This document shows positions 1 through 8,614 of a stretch of DNA of 64,000 bases, piece after piece. The notes beneath the pieces are model-generated. The model was not told the origin of the DNA. It saw nothing but the letters and a program-made list of their open reading frames with translations, and did no database searches. Position 1 is the stretch's first letter, and each line of letters starts with the position of its first letter. This DNA is from an uncultured Phocaeicola sp. (GTDB lineage Bacteria; Bacteroidota; Bacteroidia; Bacteroidales; Bacteroidaceae). Location: NCBI GenBank assembly GCA_944319745.1, contig CALUET010000003.1, positions 186,001 to 250,000 on the forward strand, read 5' to 3'. Both the position numbers and the translations under genes were made by a program.

Positions 1-1
1 T

Positions 2-1339
2 TTTACCCGAGAGAACGTGTTCCGTATGAGCTTCGAGCGCAGGAATCTTGCTTATGTCGTGCGGCGGACGGAAGATAAGTTCGGAGAATTGTTGCATATA
101 TTGACGCACATCCAAGGTTCGGCAATCGTATATACCCGAAATCGGAAGAAGACGAAAGAGGTGGCACAATTTCTTGTTCAGCATGGCATTTCGGCCGATT
201 ATTATCATGCCGGGCTGAGTGATGCAGAGAAAGACAAGCGCCAGAAAGACTGGTTGAAAGGGACTTTTCGCGTAATGACGGCAACCAATGCTTTCGGCAT
301 GGGGATTGATAAGCCCGATGTCAGGGTTGTTTTACATATTGATTTCCCCGATTCTCCCGAAGCATACTTTCAGGAGGCCGGACGTGCCGGGAGGGATGGA
401 GAAAAAGCTTACGCCGTTTTGTTGTATGCAAAGAGTGATAAGGCGATATTGAACAAGCGGGTTTCAGATACTTTCCCCGACATAGAATATATACGTAAGG
501 TTTATCAGGATGTAAATTACTATTATCAGATGGCAATGGGCGACGGGCTCGGGTGCATGTATCCGTTTAATATAGATGAGTTCTGCCATAATTTTAAACA
601 TTTTCCGGTACAGGTTGACAGTGCTTTGAAGATTCTTACGCGTGCGGGTTACCTGGAATATACGGACGAACAGGATGATGCTTCCAGATTGATCTTCACC
701 CTTCAGCGTGAGGACCTGTATCGCATAGGCGAAAACAGCGAGGAAACCGAGAGATTGTTGCGCACGATACTTCGTTCATATACCGGCGTTTTTACCGATT
801 ATGTCTATATTAATGAAGATACGCTGGCTTTGCGTAGCGGATTGTCCCGCCAGCAAGTGTACGAAACATTGGTTTATTTGAGCAAACGTCGCATATTGCA
901 TTACATACCCGGCCGCAAAACTCCTTATATAGTATATGTTCGTGAAAGGCAGGAGGCGAAGCGTCTTGTCTTTACTCCCGAGGTTTATGAAGACAGGAAA
1001 AAGAGTTATGTAAAGCGTATTATGGCTTTATTGGAGTATGCCGAAAGCGACGATAAATGCCGAAGCCGCATGTTGTTGCGTTATTTCGGGGAGAAGAACG
1101 AGCATGACTGTGGCATATGCGACGTATGTCTTATGGCGCGTCGTTCGGAATTGCGGCAGAGCGAATTTGATGTATTGGCCGGCGAAGTTCTGGATTTACT
1201 GCGTGACAATCCGCTTTCTTCGCGCGCTTTGTTGGAAAAGCTCGGCGGAAACAGGGAAAAAGTATTAAACGTTTTGTCGTATTTGTTGGCGGAAGAAAAG
1301 ATATCCCAAGAGAACGGCTTGTTGTATGTTCGCGGGTAA
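2..1339 (+). CDS. recQ: ATP-dependent DNA helicase RecQ (3' part)
   Basis: A 3'-5' superfamily 2 DNA helicase of recombination and replication-fork repair. The gene is cut by the window start: the frame is open from base 2 and the first helicase lobe (Walker A, DEAH box) lies outside. What remains begins near the lobe 1/lobe 2 junction. It contains the second RecA lobe with the arginine-finger motif QEAGRAGRDG, then a RecQ-C-terminal zinc-binding cysteine set (one Cys in the KCRSRML segment, then CGICDVC) and a short winged-helix region. No HRDC domain follows; the protein ends soon after the winged helix. A GTG at 17 could be mistaken for a start, but homology continues upstream of it. It converges on rny, with a shared terminator hairpin between them. 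Confidence 0.95.
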   Translation, partial: FTRENVFRMSFERRNLAYVVRRTEDKFGELLHILTHIQGSAIVYTRNRKKTKEVAQFLVQHGISADYYHAGLSDAEKDKRQKDWLKGTFRVMTATNAFGMGIDKPDVRVVLHIDFPDSPEAYFQEAGRAGRDGEKAYAVLLYAKSDKAILNKRVSDTFPDIEYIRKVYQDVNYYYQMAMGDGLGCMYPFNIDEFCHNFKHFPVQVDSALKILTRAGYLEYTDEQDDASRLIFTLQREDLYRIGENSEETERLLRTILRSYTGVFTDYVYINEDTLALRSGLSRQQVYETLVYLSKRRILHYIPGRKTPYIVYVRERQEAKRLVFTPEVYEDRKKSYVKRIMALLEYAESDDKCRSRMLLRYFGEKNEHDCGICDVCLMARRSELRQSEFDVLAGEVLDLLRDNPLSSRALLEKLGGNREKVLNVLSYLLAEEKISQENGLLYVRG

Positions 1340-1369
1340 ATACCTTGTTTGCCAAGGCGTGATGTATAA

Positions 1370-1408
1370 AAAACTCCGGGGCATGGAAAAAACATGCCCC
1401 GGAGTTTT
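1370..1408. terminator. Bidirectional intrinsic terminator between recQ and rny
   Basis: A perfect 16-bp inverted repeat (1370-1385 and 1393-1408) with a 7-base loop. The stem is GC-rich at its core and flanked by A-runs and T-runs, so it can end transcription in both directions. Confidence 0.85.
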
Positions 1409-1432
1409 CTGTATGTATGGCAAAGTCTTTTG

Positions 1433-2965
1433 TTATTTGGCAAAACTTACCGCACGGGTTTCGCGGATGACCGTGATCTTCACCTGCCCCGGATAAGTCA
1501 TTTCGTCTTGTATTTTCTTTGCAATCTCGGTAGAAAGGCTCTCGGTTTGCTTGTCGTCTATCTTGTCTGCTCCCACGATTACGCGCAATTCACGTCCGGC
1601 CTGGATGGCATAAGTCTTGGTCACTCCCGGATAAGACATGGCCAGTTGTTCCAAATCGTTCAATCGTTTGATATAGGCTTCCACAATCTCCCGTCTAGCA
1701 CCCGGTCTAGCACCTGAGATAGCATCGCATACTTGTACAATGGGAGCCAGCAAGCTTGTCATTTCTATCTCGTCATGATGAGCTCCGATTGCGTTGCAAA
1801 TGTCTGCTTTTTCCTTATATTTTTCGGCAAGTTTCATGCCAAGCAGTGCATGAGGCAGTTCCGGTTCTTCATCAGGAACCTTACCTATGTCGTGCAACAA
1901 CCCGGCGCGTTTCGCCTTTTTCGGGTTTAAACCAAGTTCCGAAGCCATAACTGCGCAAAGGTTTGCCGTCTCGCGTGCGTGCTGCAAAAGGTTTTGTCCG
2001 TATGAAGAACGGTATTTCATTTTTCCGATGATGCGGATCAGTTCCGGATGAAGCCCGTGAATACCTAAGTCGATGGTGGTACGTTTTCCCGTTTCGATGA
2101 TTTCGTCTTCCACTTGTTTACGGACTTTTGCAACAACTTCTTCGATACGTGCCGGATGAATGCGGCCGTCGGTTACCAACTGATGCAGCGCCAATCGTGC
2201 GATTTCGCGCCGAACCGGATCGAAGGCTGACAGGACGATTGCTTCAGGCGTGTCGTCGACTACGATTTCCACTCCCGTTGCTGCTTCCAAAGCACGTATG
2301 TTTCTTCCTTCGCGGCCGATGATCCTTCCTTTGATTTCATCCGATTCGATGTGGAATACGGTTACGGAATTTTCTATGGCTGTCTCGGTTGCCACGCGCT
2401 GGATTGACTGAATTACGATGCGTTTCGCCTCACGATTTGCGGTTAACTTGGCATCGTCCATTATATCGTTTATGTATGATTGCGCTTGTGTCTTGGCTTC
2501 TTCTTTCAGCGATTCCACTAATCTTTCCTTTGCTTCTTCTGCGGAAAGTCCTGAAATGGTTTCCAGCTTTTCACGCTCTTGCGCTTGTAAAAGATTCAGT
2601 TCTTCTTTTTTCTTTTCTATGATAACCAGTTGTGCGTCCAGGTTTTCCTTTACGGCTTCGTTTTCGTTCCGTTTTCTTTGCAGTTCTTCATTCTTTTGGT
2701 TTAAAACCATTTCACGTTGCTTCAATCGGTTTTCTGCCTGCTGGATTTTCTGGTTCCGTATTGCTACCTCTTTTTCGAGGTCGGCTTTTTTGTTGAGAAA
2801 CTTCTCTTTTACTTCCAGAAGTTTGTTCTTTTTTATAACCTCGGCCTCGTTTTCGGCCTCTTTTATGATTTTGTTATATCTTGATTTTAAGCCGTACTTG
2901 AAAAAACAGTAGGCCAGTATTCCTCCGATGAGGAAGCCCACAAAGACTAATATTGCTGTTGTCAT
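1433..2965 (-). CDS. rny: Ribonuclease Y
   Basis: A membrane-anchored endoribonuclease that starts mRNA decay. At 510 residues it has normal length for the family. The order is: an N-terminal membrane helix (about residues 4-24), a long charged coiled coil (about 25-170), a KH RNA-binding domain with the [11 protein letters not shown] loop, and an HD phosphohydrolase domain whose metal-binding pair is H358-D359 (LLHDIGK), followed by GAHHDE. The ATG at 2965 places the anchor helix directly at the N-terminus. Upstream on the same strand lie zapA and a small coiled-coil gene, but a strong hairpin with a U-tract separates zapA from rny, so rny may have its own start signal or depend on read-through. 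Confidence 0.96.
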   Translation of the reverse strand: MTTAILVFVGFLIGGILAYCFFKYGLKSRYNKIIKEAENEAEVIKKNKLLEVKEKFLNKKADLEKEVAIRNQKIQQAENRLKQREMVLNQKNEELQRKRNENEAVKENLDAQLVIIEKKKEELNLLQAQEREKLETISGLSAEEAKERLVESLKEEAKTQAQSYINDIMDDAKLTANREAKRIVIQSIQRVATETAIENSVTVFHIESDEIKGRIIGREGRNIRALEAATGVEIVVDDTPEAIVLSAFDPVRREIARLALHQLVTDGRIHPARIEEVVAKVRKQVEDEIIETGKRTTIDLGIHGLHPELIRIIGKMKYRSSYGQNLLQHARETANLCAVMASELGLNPKKAKRAGLLHDIGKVPDEEPELPHALLGMKLAEKYKEKADICNAIGAHHDEIEMTSLLAPIVQVCDAISGARPGARREIVEAYIKRLNDLEQLAMSYPGVTKTYAIQAGRELRVIVGADKIDDKQTESLSTEIAKKIQDEMTYPGQVKITVIRETRAVSFAK

Positions 2966-2993
2966 TCTTGTAATTTTAGTTTGTTTTTATAAT

Positions 2994-3044
2994 AAAAAAG
3001 CACAAACCTTTCATAAAGCAGTAAACTTTATGTCTGGCTTGTGC
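2994..3044 (-). terminator. Structured intrinsic terminator after zapA
   Basis: On the minus strand, bases 3044-3000 fold into a 9-bp stem with one G-U pair, a symmetric 3x3 purine internal loop (AGA/AAA), a 7-bp stem and a 7-base loop. Six U residues (2999-2994) follow at once. It lies between zapA and rny. The bipartite shape is richer than an ordinary terminator, so a short structured RNA or attenuator is also possible. Confidence 0.7.
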
Positions 3045-3078
3045 GTATATCACTCTCGTTCTTATGCCTTGAAATACA

Positions 3079-3381
3079 TTACTCCCCGTCTTTCTTGTCC
3101 TTTATACATTCATCGATATCCTTCGACCATTGTTTTAGGTTTTTGATGAATGGCTCGGTGTCATTGCGGTTTGTCATGGAAATATTCTCAAATGCCAGTT
3201 CCAAAGAACTGATGGCCCATAGAGATTCGCGGTCTATGTCGGGGAATAATTTCCGGTATTTCATTAATTTATCATTTACTTGGCTATTTGCTTTGCGGTA
3301 TATTTCTTCACTTCCCCGAGGGATGTTCAGGTCATACTTTACATTATTTATAACCAAGTGAATCATCAGTTTATCGTCCAT
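3079..3381 (-). CDS. zapA: Cell division protein ZapA family
   Basis: A small cytosolic protein that binds and bundles FtsZ at the division ring. Its 100 residues match the ZapA family: an N-terminal beta segment (about residues 4-20, IHLVINNVKYDLNIPRG), then a helix rich in polar residues, with a conserved-looking SLELAFEN stretch near residue 55, and a C-terminal coiled coil. The start at 3381 is the first ATG in frame and needs no adjustment. It follows the coiled-coil gene at 3414-3707 with a 32-bp gap and probably shares its promoter. The pairing of ZapA with a short coiled-coil protein recalls ZapA/ZapB of other bacteria, but that link is inference. Confidence 0.85.
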   Translation of the reverse strand: MDDKLMIHLVINNVKYDLNIPRGSEEIYRKANSQVNDKLMKYRKLFPDIDRESLWAISSLELAFENISMTNRNDTEPFIKNLKQWSKDIDECIKDKKDGE

Positions 3382-3413
3382 AATCGTATCCTTTACCGTT
3401 TTCTTCCAGAAAC

Positions 3414-3707
3414 TTATTCATTCAGTAAAGCGATGCACTTATCGACTTCACGCACAAGCCTCGCTAATCGTTGTTTCGTATCGGCGATGTCTTTATCGTT
3501 GATACTGATCATGCGGGCACTTTTCAGGTTTTCGTACATGACTTCTAAAGATTCTTTGCTTTTCCCGATGCGGAACAGTTCTGCCTCTTTTTCTTTTAAT
3601 TGTTCACGGAGTTCGGCATTTTCTTTTTCTAGATTCCGATAGAGAGACATGAAGTTTTTCAGCTTCTCATCGAATGCATACAATAGCCTGTTTTCTTCTT
3701 CCGTCAT
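3414..3707 (-). CDS. Small coiled-coil protein (ZapB-like by context)
   Basis: A 97-residue protein, highly charged and almost wholly helical in appearance. A heptad-like stretch runs from about residue 18 to 65 (LEKENAELREQLKEKEAEL), and a second helix ends the protein. It has no signal peptide and no catalytic motif. It is the first gene before zapA on the same strand, with a good Bacteroidetes -7 box just upstream. I do not recognise a named family with certainty. The position suggests a partner of ZapA in division-ring assembly, but no direct sequence evidence for that was seen. Confidence 0.7.
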   Translation of the reverse strand: MTEEENRLLYAFDEKLKNFMSLYRNLEKENAELREQLKEKEAELFRIGKSKESLEVMYENLKSARMISINDKDIADTKQRLARLVREVDKCIALLNE

Positions 3708-3727
3708 TTTTTAACCCAAAATCTATA

Positions 3728-3735
3728 CAAATATA
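3728..3735 (-). promoter_or_regulatory. Promoter -7 box for the coiled-coil gene and zapA
   Basis: TATATTTG on the minus strand matches the Bacteroidetes -7 consensus TAnnTTTG. It lies about 20 bases before the ATG at 3707. A T-rich stretch about 19 bases further upstream is a weak -33 candidate. Confidence 0.55.
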
Positions 3736-3960
3736 GAATAAGGATGGGAGATATAAAAATATTTAGTCGATATTTTATGAAAATAGTCTCAATTTTTTCG
3801 CTCGGGCGTGTGGCTTTTTCCTGTAAAGTGTGACAGTGTGGGGTAAAAAGGTGCAAGAATGTTTTAGAAAATCTCGTGGAAATTTTCCGGGAAATACGGC
3901 TTGTTGGACGTAAAACAACGGGATGTTTCTTTTTGAGGAGAAGGTTTTTTCGGGAGATTG

Positions 3961-4033
3961 CACGGGAAGAGAGACTCGAACTCCCGACACTCGGTTTTGG
4001 AGACCGATGCTCTACCAACTGAGCTATTCCCGT
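3961..4033 (-). tRNA. tRNA-Trp (anticodon CCA)
   Basis: A 73-base cloverleaf on the minus strand. The 7-bp acceptor stem is ACGGGAA with TTCCCGT, followed by G as discriminator base, as expected for tRNA-Trp. The D arm is GCTC/GAGC, the anticodon loop is CTCCAAA with CCA in place, and the T loop begins TTCGAGT. The CCA tail is not encoded. Confidence 0.96.
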
Positions 4034-4044
4034 AAATCCGGTGG

Positions 4045-4052
4045 CAAAGGTA
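4045..4052 (-). promoter_or_regulatory. Promoter -7 box for tRNA-Trp
   Basis: TACCTTTG on the minus strand fits TAnnTTTG and lies 12 bases before the tRNA 5' end. A TTG about 21 bases upstream serves as -33 element; it falls inside a 16-bp perfect palindrome at 4066-4081. Confidence 0.65.
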
Positions 4053-4065
4053 GCATAAAAAAAGT

Positions 4066-4081
4066 AATACTTGCAAGTATT
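4066..4081. repeat. 16-bp perfect palindrome over the tRNA-Trp -33 region
   Basis: AATACTTGCAAGTATT is its own reverse complement. It covers the -33 position of the tRNA-Trp promoter and lies downstream of the glycosylase-like gene. It could be an operator or chance; nothing else in the window decides this. Confidence 0.5.
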
Positions 4082-4223
4082 GCTTAAAGAAGTTTGAGGC
4101 GGTACAGAAAATTTTTCTTCGGCTTGTCGTGTCCGGATGCGGTTGATTGCATTGATTTGTCGGATATTTTTACGTGGGCGAATATTGTGGGCGGAGAGAT
4201 GACAGAGCGGGAGAGAGGTAATG

Positions 4224-4820
4224 TCAGCCGGGGTTTATCGACGATAATACTTTTCGATAATATGTTGCTTTCCATTCTATTGAGCGGGGGAACGCGCGCG
4301 ATGAGGAGGGCATTCGCCAGATTGTCAGTTCTCTGCCTGCAAAGTTTGCCTTGACGCACTCGCCCACGGCGATTGAAGGCGAGTTTGTTACCGTTTGAAG
4401 TACCTCTGCCGATTTTTGGCCCGTAGCCACGATTGTGTGACATTCGGGTATTTTTTGCAGCAGCGCTTCGAGTTCAGTCGGCTTTACTATCTGCAGAAAG
4501 TTGTCGGAAGCATTGTTCTTTAGTCGTATCACTTCCTCGGCCGTGTCGTAAAGGGCTAGCCCCGTTTCACGGCAGAAATGTTCTATTTTTTCTTTGTCAA
4601 ACCGTTTGCTGTTCGGAAGGATGAAATAATTTTTGTCTTCTTTGGCAATAAATCCCCATATTCTCCACATGTCATTGTTCCAGTTCGGGTAGAAAAAATC
4701 CATGCACCACCGTTTCTTTTGTGGTGGAAAACTGCCTAACATCAGAATCTTCGCGCTTTCGGGAAGAAAAGGTTCCAGCGGATGTTTTTCTACCGGAAGC
4801 CGGTCGGGGATGGGATTCAT
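4224..4820 (-). CDS. Uracil-DNA glycosylase superfamily protein
   Basis: A 198-residue protein of the uracil-DNA glycosylase fold, likely a base-excision repair enzyme that removes deaminated bases. Motif 1 is seen at about residues 26-55: LMLGSFPPQ, then a FFYPNWNNDMWRI segment resembling the G-S-P/YYGHPxNxFW region of the hypoxanthine/mismatch-specific families. Near the C-terminus MPSSSRA corresponds to the LPSTSPA-like substrate loop. Whether the substrate is uracil, hypoxanthine or something else cannot be read from the sequence. It lies 7 bp after the gene at 4828-5457 and is probably cotranscribed with it. Confidence 0.75.
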   Translation of the reverse strand: MNPIPDRLPVEKHPLEPFLPESAKILMLGSFPPQKKRWCMDFFYPNWNNDMWRIWGFIAKEDKNYFILPNSKRFDKEKIEHFCRETGLALYDTAEEVIRLKNNASDNFLQIVKPTELEALLQKIPECHTIVATGQKSAEVLQTVTNSPSIAVGECVKANFAGRELTIWRMPSSSRAFPRSIEWKATYYRKVLSSINPG

Positions 4821-4827
4821 GGAGCTG

Positions 4828-5457
4828 TTATGCTTTAGATTTCGGCTCCTTTCTTGCCAGAACTAACAGGTTTTGGATATAATTGCTTATCCATTCTTCG
4901 GAAAAACCGAGGGCGTGTTGATATTGACGTATGGTCGTTGTGGTTTTACGAATGCTGTCGTCTTTCCAATCCCGCTTGTTGAATATTTTGTGGACCGTTT
5001 TGCTTGTCATATTTTCCAGCACCTTTTTGGGAAGAAACGGCATTCGGAGCTTCCATTGCATGAGGTTGACGATGACGGTCATCAGGTCTTGGCTGAACGA
5101 TTGATAGATGGAAAGATATGTAGGAATGTCGTTTAGTGTCTTACAGTTCTTCTTGATTGAGCTGTCTGTTTCCTTAAAGAAAGAATTTTTTATGCCGTAA
5201 ATTTCGGTAAGCATCTTCTTGCAGTGGGCTTTCTCTGCTATTCCTAATTTGTTGTTCTGGGTAGGAATTTTTAAAGAGCGCTTGAATGCTGCCAAATCGG
5301 GCAGGTATCTTATGTTACTGATTCCCAATTGGGCTGCCATTGTAGCCTGAGTATATACGCGGATTAATGTGAGATAATCCTCCATGCCTCCCACACGTGC
5401 AACTTGTTCTTGCCCGTCTTTTGATTTTTTACCGAAAAGTTTTGAGAAAATGTTCAT
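4828..5457 (-). CDS. Conserved hypothetical protein
   Basis: A 209-residue protein I do not recognise as a named family. The N-terminus is basic (SKLFGKKSK), with no signal peptide and no membrane helix. The rest looks mainly helical, with many Lys and Thr residues and a KTTTTIRQY stretch near residue 170. It is the first gene of a two-gene unit with the glycosylase-superfamily gene, 7 bp apart, under a clear Bacteroidetes promoter. The neighbour hints at a DNA-related role but nothing in the protein itself shows it. Confidence 0.65.
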   Translation of the reverse strand: MNIFSKLFGKKSKDGQEQVARVGGMEDYLTLIRVYTQATMAAQLGISNIRYLPDLAAFKRSLKIPTQNNKLGIAEKAHCKKMLTEIYGIKNSFFKETDSSIKKNCKTLNDIPTYLSIYQSFSQDLMTVIVNLMQWKLRMPFLPKKVLENMTSKTVHKIFNKRDWKDDSIRKTTTTIRQYQHALGFSEEWISNYIQNLLVLARKEPKSKA

Positions 5458-5485
5458 AAAATATTCATTAAAAGTATTTGGCGTA

Positions 5486-5493
5486 CAAAGATA
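5486..5493 (-). promoter_or_regulatory. Promoter -7 box for the hypothetical/glycosylase pair
   Basis: TATCTTTG on the minus strand matches TAnnTTTG, 28 bases before the ATG at 5457. Confidence 0.6.
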
Positions 5494-5522
5494 CGAAAAA
5501 TGTGATTTCTTTTAAATTTCTG

Positions 5523-6173
5523 CTAAGATTCTTCTTTGGAGCGGAAATAAAATGTGTGCTCCCTGAAGATTTGTTCCACCAAACCGAAGCGGATAAAGTC
5601 GGCCAGAAGTGCACAAATGTATTTGCGTTTCTGCTTCATTATCCGGCAGCATTGGTTTAATGTAAGTTCTTTATGGTCGCATAACAGTTTTAAGAGGCGT
5701 TTCTCTTGCTCGTTGTATGAAATAATGGTTTCTTTTTCTCTGGCTTCTTTTCTCCAGATTTCAAGTTGTACGGCATTGGCCAAGATGTTTTCATCGGCAA
5801 TGCGTATATATGCCCATGCCTTGTTTTGCTCGTCTATTGCATAAATCGGTTTGATGTTGCTCTCGGCAATCTGCACTTCGAGAATGTCTTTCCCGCCCAC
5901 TTTGTGGATGGAGATGCTGATCTCCGGTTTGGGACGGCAGTATATTTGTGCGGCGGCCTCTATCATATAGGCTTCTTCGTCGGAACATATTCCTGCAATC
6001 TTACCGTTGTCTTTTACCCCGATCAGGAGCTTTCCGCCTTTTGTATTGGCAAAAGCGGAAAGACTGTGGGCTATTTTTCGCGCATCGGAGATGGCAAATT
6101 TAAAATCTTGCCTGATGTGTTCCCCTTCGGATATCAGTCGGTGAACGTAAGCTTCGTCGTCTGTTGTTTTCAT
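5523..6173 (-). CDS. Schlafen AlbA_2 domain putative DNA/ATP-binding protein
   Basis: A 216-residue soluble protein. Residues from about 12 to 130 form an AlbA_2 (Schlafen-type, formerly divergent AAA-4) domain: an ExxxxEFK-like start (EGEHIRQDFKFAI), then AFANTKGGKLLIGVKDNGKIAGI, which is the family's hallmark. The C-terminal third looks like a winged helix, which often follows AlbA_2. Members are usually annotated as transcriptional regulators or nucleic-acid-binding proteins; the true role is rarely known. It lies 75 bp after dsbD on the same strand. No TAnnTTTG box was found in that gap. Confidence 0.8.
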   Translation of the reverse strand: MKTTDDEAYVHRLISEGEHIRQDFKFAISDARKIAHSLSAFANTKGGKLLIGVKDNGKIAGICSDEEAYMIEAAAQIYCRPKPEISISIHKVGGKDILEVQIAESNIKPIYAIDEQNKAWAYIRIADENILANAVQLEIWRKEAREKETIISYNEQEKRLLKLLCDHKELTLNQCCRIMKQKRKYICALLADFIRFGLVEQIFREHTFYFRSKEES

Positions 6174-6248
6174 TGTCTTGATGTTTGACGTGAAGAACGC
6201 ATGAATGTCGGTAATATTGCGCCGGCATTTTTTGTTTTTGTCGGAATG

Positions 6249-8270
6249 TTATTTCCGAAAGTTCTTCAGTCCTGTCTGCAAGAACTCGATATATTTATTC
6301 ACATCCTCGTCGTATGCATACGATTTGTTGAGCGGTTTTCCTTCATTGTCGAGCAAGACATAGAAAGGTTGTGCGTTTGCTCCGAACTTTACGCGCTGTA
6401 AGTAACTCCATTTGTCGCCTACGGTTCGAAGAGTCCGTTCCTGTCCGTTCTCAGTGATTCGAATTGGTTCGGGCAGTTTTTCCTTATCGTCTGTGTAAAG
6501 TGTGATTAAAACGTAGTCATTCCTGAGCATGTCACTTACCCGATAATCCGTCCATACGGCCAATTCCATCTTTCGGCAATTCACACAGCCGTAGCCTGTA
6601 AAGTCAAGCATCACCGGCTTTTTGTTCTTACGTGCATATTCCATGCCTTCTTCGAAGTCGTAAAACTGTGCATGCACTTCGTTGTTGTACAGATTAAAAT
6701 CCTGTGTTTGCATGGGAGGCGCGAAGGCACTGATGGCTTTTAACGGGGCGCCCCATAATCCCGGTAGCATATATACGGCAAAAGACAGCGAGAACAATGC
6801 CAGGAAGAAGCGGGGCACGGACACTTTTGTGCTGTTGTCGTCATGGGGGAACTTCAGTTTTCCGAGAAGATACATTCCAAGTAATGCAAAAATAACGATC
6901 CAAAGTGCGAGGAACGTCTCGCGGTCAAGGATACCCCATCCGTATGCCAGATCGGCAACGGACAAGAATTTTAGGGCAAAGGCCAGCTCCAGGAATCCCA
7001 GACATACCTTTATGGCATTCATCCACCCGCCGGATTTGGGCATGGATTTCAGCCACGACGGGAATAAGGCAAACAGTGTGAACGGCAGGGCAAGGGCAAT
7101 GGCAAAGCCCAGCATGCCGATGGCCGGGGCTAAGATACTGCCCGTCGTGGAAACTTCGACCAATAAAAATCCGATAATGGGGCCGGTGCATGAGAAAGAG
7201 ACCAGCGCCAGTGTAAACGCCATAAGGAATATGCTCAGCAGACCGGCGGTTTTCTCTGCCTTGCTGTCCACGGCATTACTCCATTTTGACGGAAGGGTTA
7301 TTTCGAACGCCCCGAAGAAAGATGCGGCGAATATGACCAGCAGCAAACAGAAAAACAGGTTGAAGAAGGCATTAGTCGATAGCTCATTTAGTTTGTTTGC
7401 CCCATAGATTAGTGTGACGGCCAGGCCCAGTGCGACATAAATAACCACAATGGATGTTCCGTATATCCACGCGTCCCGGATGCCTTTCCGTCGGTTGTTG
7501 CTTCGTTTCAGGAAGAAACTTACGGTCATCGGGATAATGGGCCATACACAAGGCGTAAACAGGGCAAGCAGTCCCCCGATAAATCCGGTGAAGAAGATGG
7601 TCAGCCATGAGTAAGAAGAACTGTTTGTGGTCTCGCCGTATTGCTGTAATTCTTTGATGACAGGTTGCCAGTAATCGGCAAAACCGGTATTTGTATTTTC
7701 CTCAAGGCCGGTTTGCAGTGTGTCGGCCGATGCCGTGTGCTCTGTGGTTTGCCGGGAGCTTTCATCCGGTTTTGCGGCAGCAGCTGTTTTTGTCTTTGCG
7801 TTGTTCGTTAGATTTGTTTCGCCGCTGATTTGAAAATCCACCTTTGTAGGGGGAAGGCAATTCTCATCGTTACATGCACCATATTCCAGGTATCCGGCAA
7901 TTTTATAGGTTTTTTCCGTGAGTCGGACCTTTTGTATGAAAGTAACTTTCTTTTCGAAGTATCGCACTTGCATGCCGAAAATCGGATCATTGACGTCGAT
8001 TTCTTTCCCTTTGGCTTCCAGCTTTCCCATGAGTTCCGCCCCCGTTATCTCATCTACATTGAATGTCGCGGAAATGGGACCTCCTTCTTCCAGGTCGGTG
8101 GAGTAGACGTGCCAGCCGTCATCTATGGTTCCTTCGAAGACGATTTCGGCTTCTTTGTCTGAGATGATTTTCCATTCGCTTTTAAAACGTGCCGGCTCCT
8201 GTATTTGGGCAAGGGCTGGCAGGAAGAATAACGTTGCGAGTATCCATCCGAGTGAAAGTCTTTTTATCAT
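6249..8270 (-). CDS. dsbD: Thiol:disulfide interchange protein DsbD
   Basis: An inner-membrane protein that carries reducing power from cytosolic thioredoxin to the periplasm. It has 673 residues. The order is: signal peptide (about 1-21), a periplasmic DsbD-alpha-like domain with conserved Cys pair region (GACNDENCLPP, about residue 130-140), a Thr/Ala-rich linker, then a multi-helix membrane domain whose two redox cysteines sit in FTPCVWP and SFSCTGP. A periplasmic thioredoxin domain closes the protein, with the CVNC active site at residues 562-565. All three redox pairs are present, so it should be functional. It has its own promoter upstream and stands apart from its neighbours. Confidence 0.95.
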   Translation of the reverse strand: MIKRLSLGWILATLFFLPALAQIQEPARFKSEWKIISDKEAEIVFEGTIDDGWHVYSTDLEEGGPISATFNVDEITGAELMGKLEAKGKEIDVNDPIFGMQVRYFEKKVTFIQKVRLTEKTYKIAGYLEYGACNDENCLPPTKVDFQISGETNLTNNAKTKTAAAAKPDESSRQTTEHTASADTLQTGLEENTNTGFADYWQPVIKELQQYGETTNSSSYSWLTIFFTGFIGGLLALFTPCVWPIIPMTVSFFLKRSNNRRKGIRDAWIYGTSIVVIYVALGLAVTLIYGANKLNELSTNAFFNLFFCLLLVIFAASFFGAFEITLPSKWSNAVDSKAEKTAGLLSIFLMAFTLALVSFSCTGPIIGFLLVEVSTTGSILAPAIGMLGFAIALALPFTLFALFPSWLKSMPKSGGWMNAIKVCLGFLELAFALKFLSVADLAYGWGILDRETFLALWIVIFALLGMYLLGKLKFPHDDNSTKVSVPRFFLALFSLSFAVYMLPGLWGAPLKAISAFAPPMQTQDFNLYNNEVHAQFYDFEEGMEYARKNKKPVMLDFTGYGCVNCRKMELAVWTDYRVSDMLRNDYVLITLYTDDKEKLPEPIRITENGQERTLRTVGDKWSYLQRVKFGANAQPFYVLLDNEGKPLNKSYAYDEDVNKYIEFLQTGLKNFRK

Positions 8271-8316
8271 AGCTGTTTCTTGTATTTTTTAATGAGGTAA
8301 TGATATAAAAACGATG

Positions 8317-8324
8317 CAAAGATA
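8317..8324 (-). promoter_or_regulatory. Promoter -7 box for dsbD
   Basis: TATCTTTG on the minus strand fits TAnnTTTG, 46 bases before the dsbD start. Confidence 0.6.
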
Positions 8325-8523
8325 CGGTGTTTCGGGCGGATAACCGAATTGATATTTTGAAAAGTATTGAAAAATATGGTATTTGCGTGGATATTTTTCT
8401 TTTCCTTGTCGAAGTCTTTTCGGAAAAATGTTCCGTATCGTTAAAAAAACGCGACAGCTTTTCTCATGAAAGCCGGGGTGTTTTTTCATTTTTTTGCCGT
8501 AATGGGGTTCATTTTGCGCTGAT

Positions 8524-8614
8524 AAAAAAACATTCTGTTGGGAGATTTTTCTATTACATTCCCGTCTTGTTAGGTAAAGTTTCGGGTAAATGGAAAAATT
8601 CTGCCAACAGAATG
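8524..8614 (-). terminator. Very long hairpin terminator (or small structured RNA)
   Basis: On the minus strand, bases 8614-8531 form an imperfect hairpin with arms of about 33 bases. The outer 11 bp (8604-8614 with 8531-8541) are perfect; the inner arms pair with small bulges around a roughly 17-base loop. Seven U residues (8530-8524) follow. It ends the operon of the ECF S-like gene, 108 bp after the stop codon. The arm length exceeds a typical terminator, so a stable small RNA is possible. Confidence 0.7.

Noticed and set aside
2966-3078. 6S RNA gene next to zapA, as in Enterobacteria
   Set aside because: The gap is only about 113 bp and holds one terminator-like hairpin; no long bubble-type 6S fold or promoter before it was found.
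3704-4076. Open frames covering tRNA-Trp
   Set aside because: They run through the tRNA and its promoter, differ in every frame and have no family features.
6682-7407. 241-codon open frame on the plus strand
   Set aside because: Antisense to the membrane domain of dsbD; no domain of its own.
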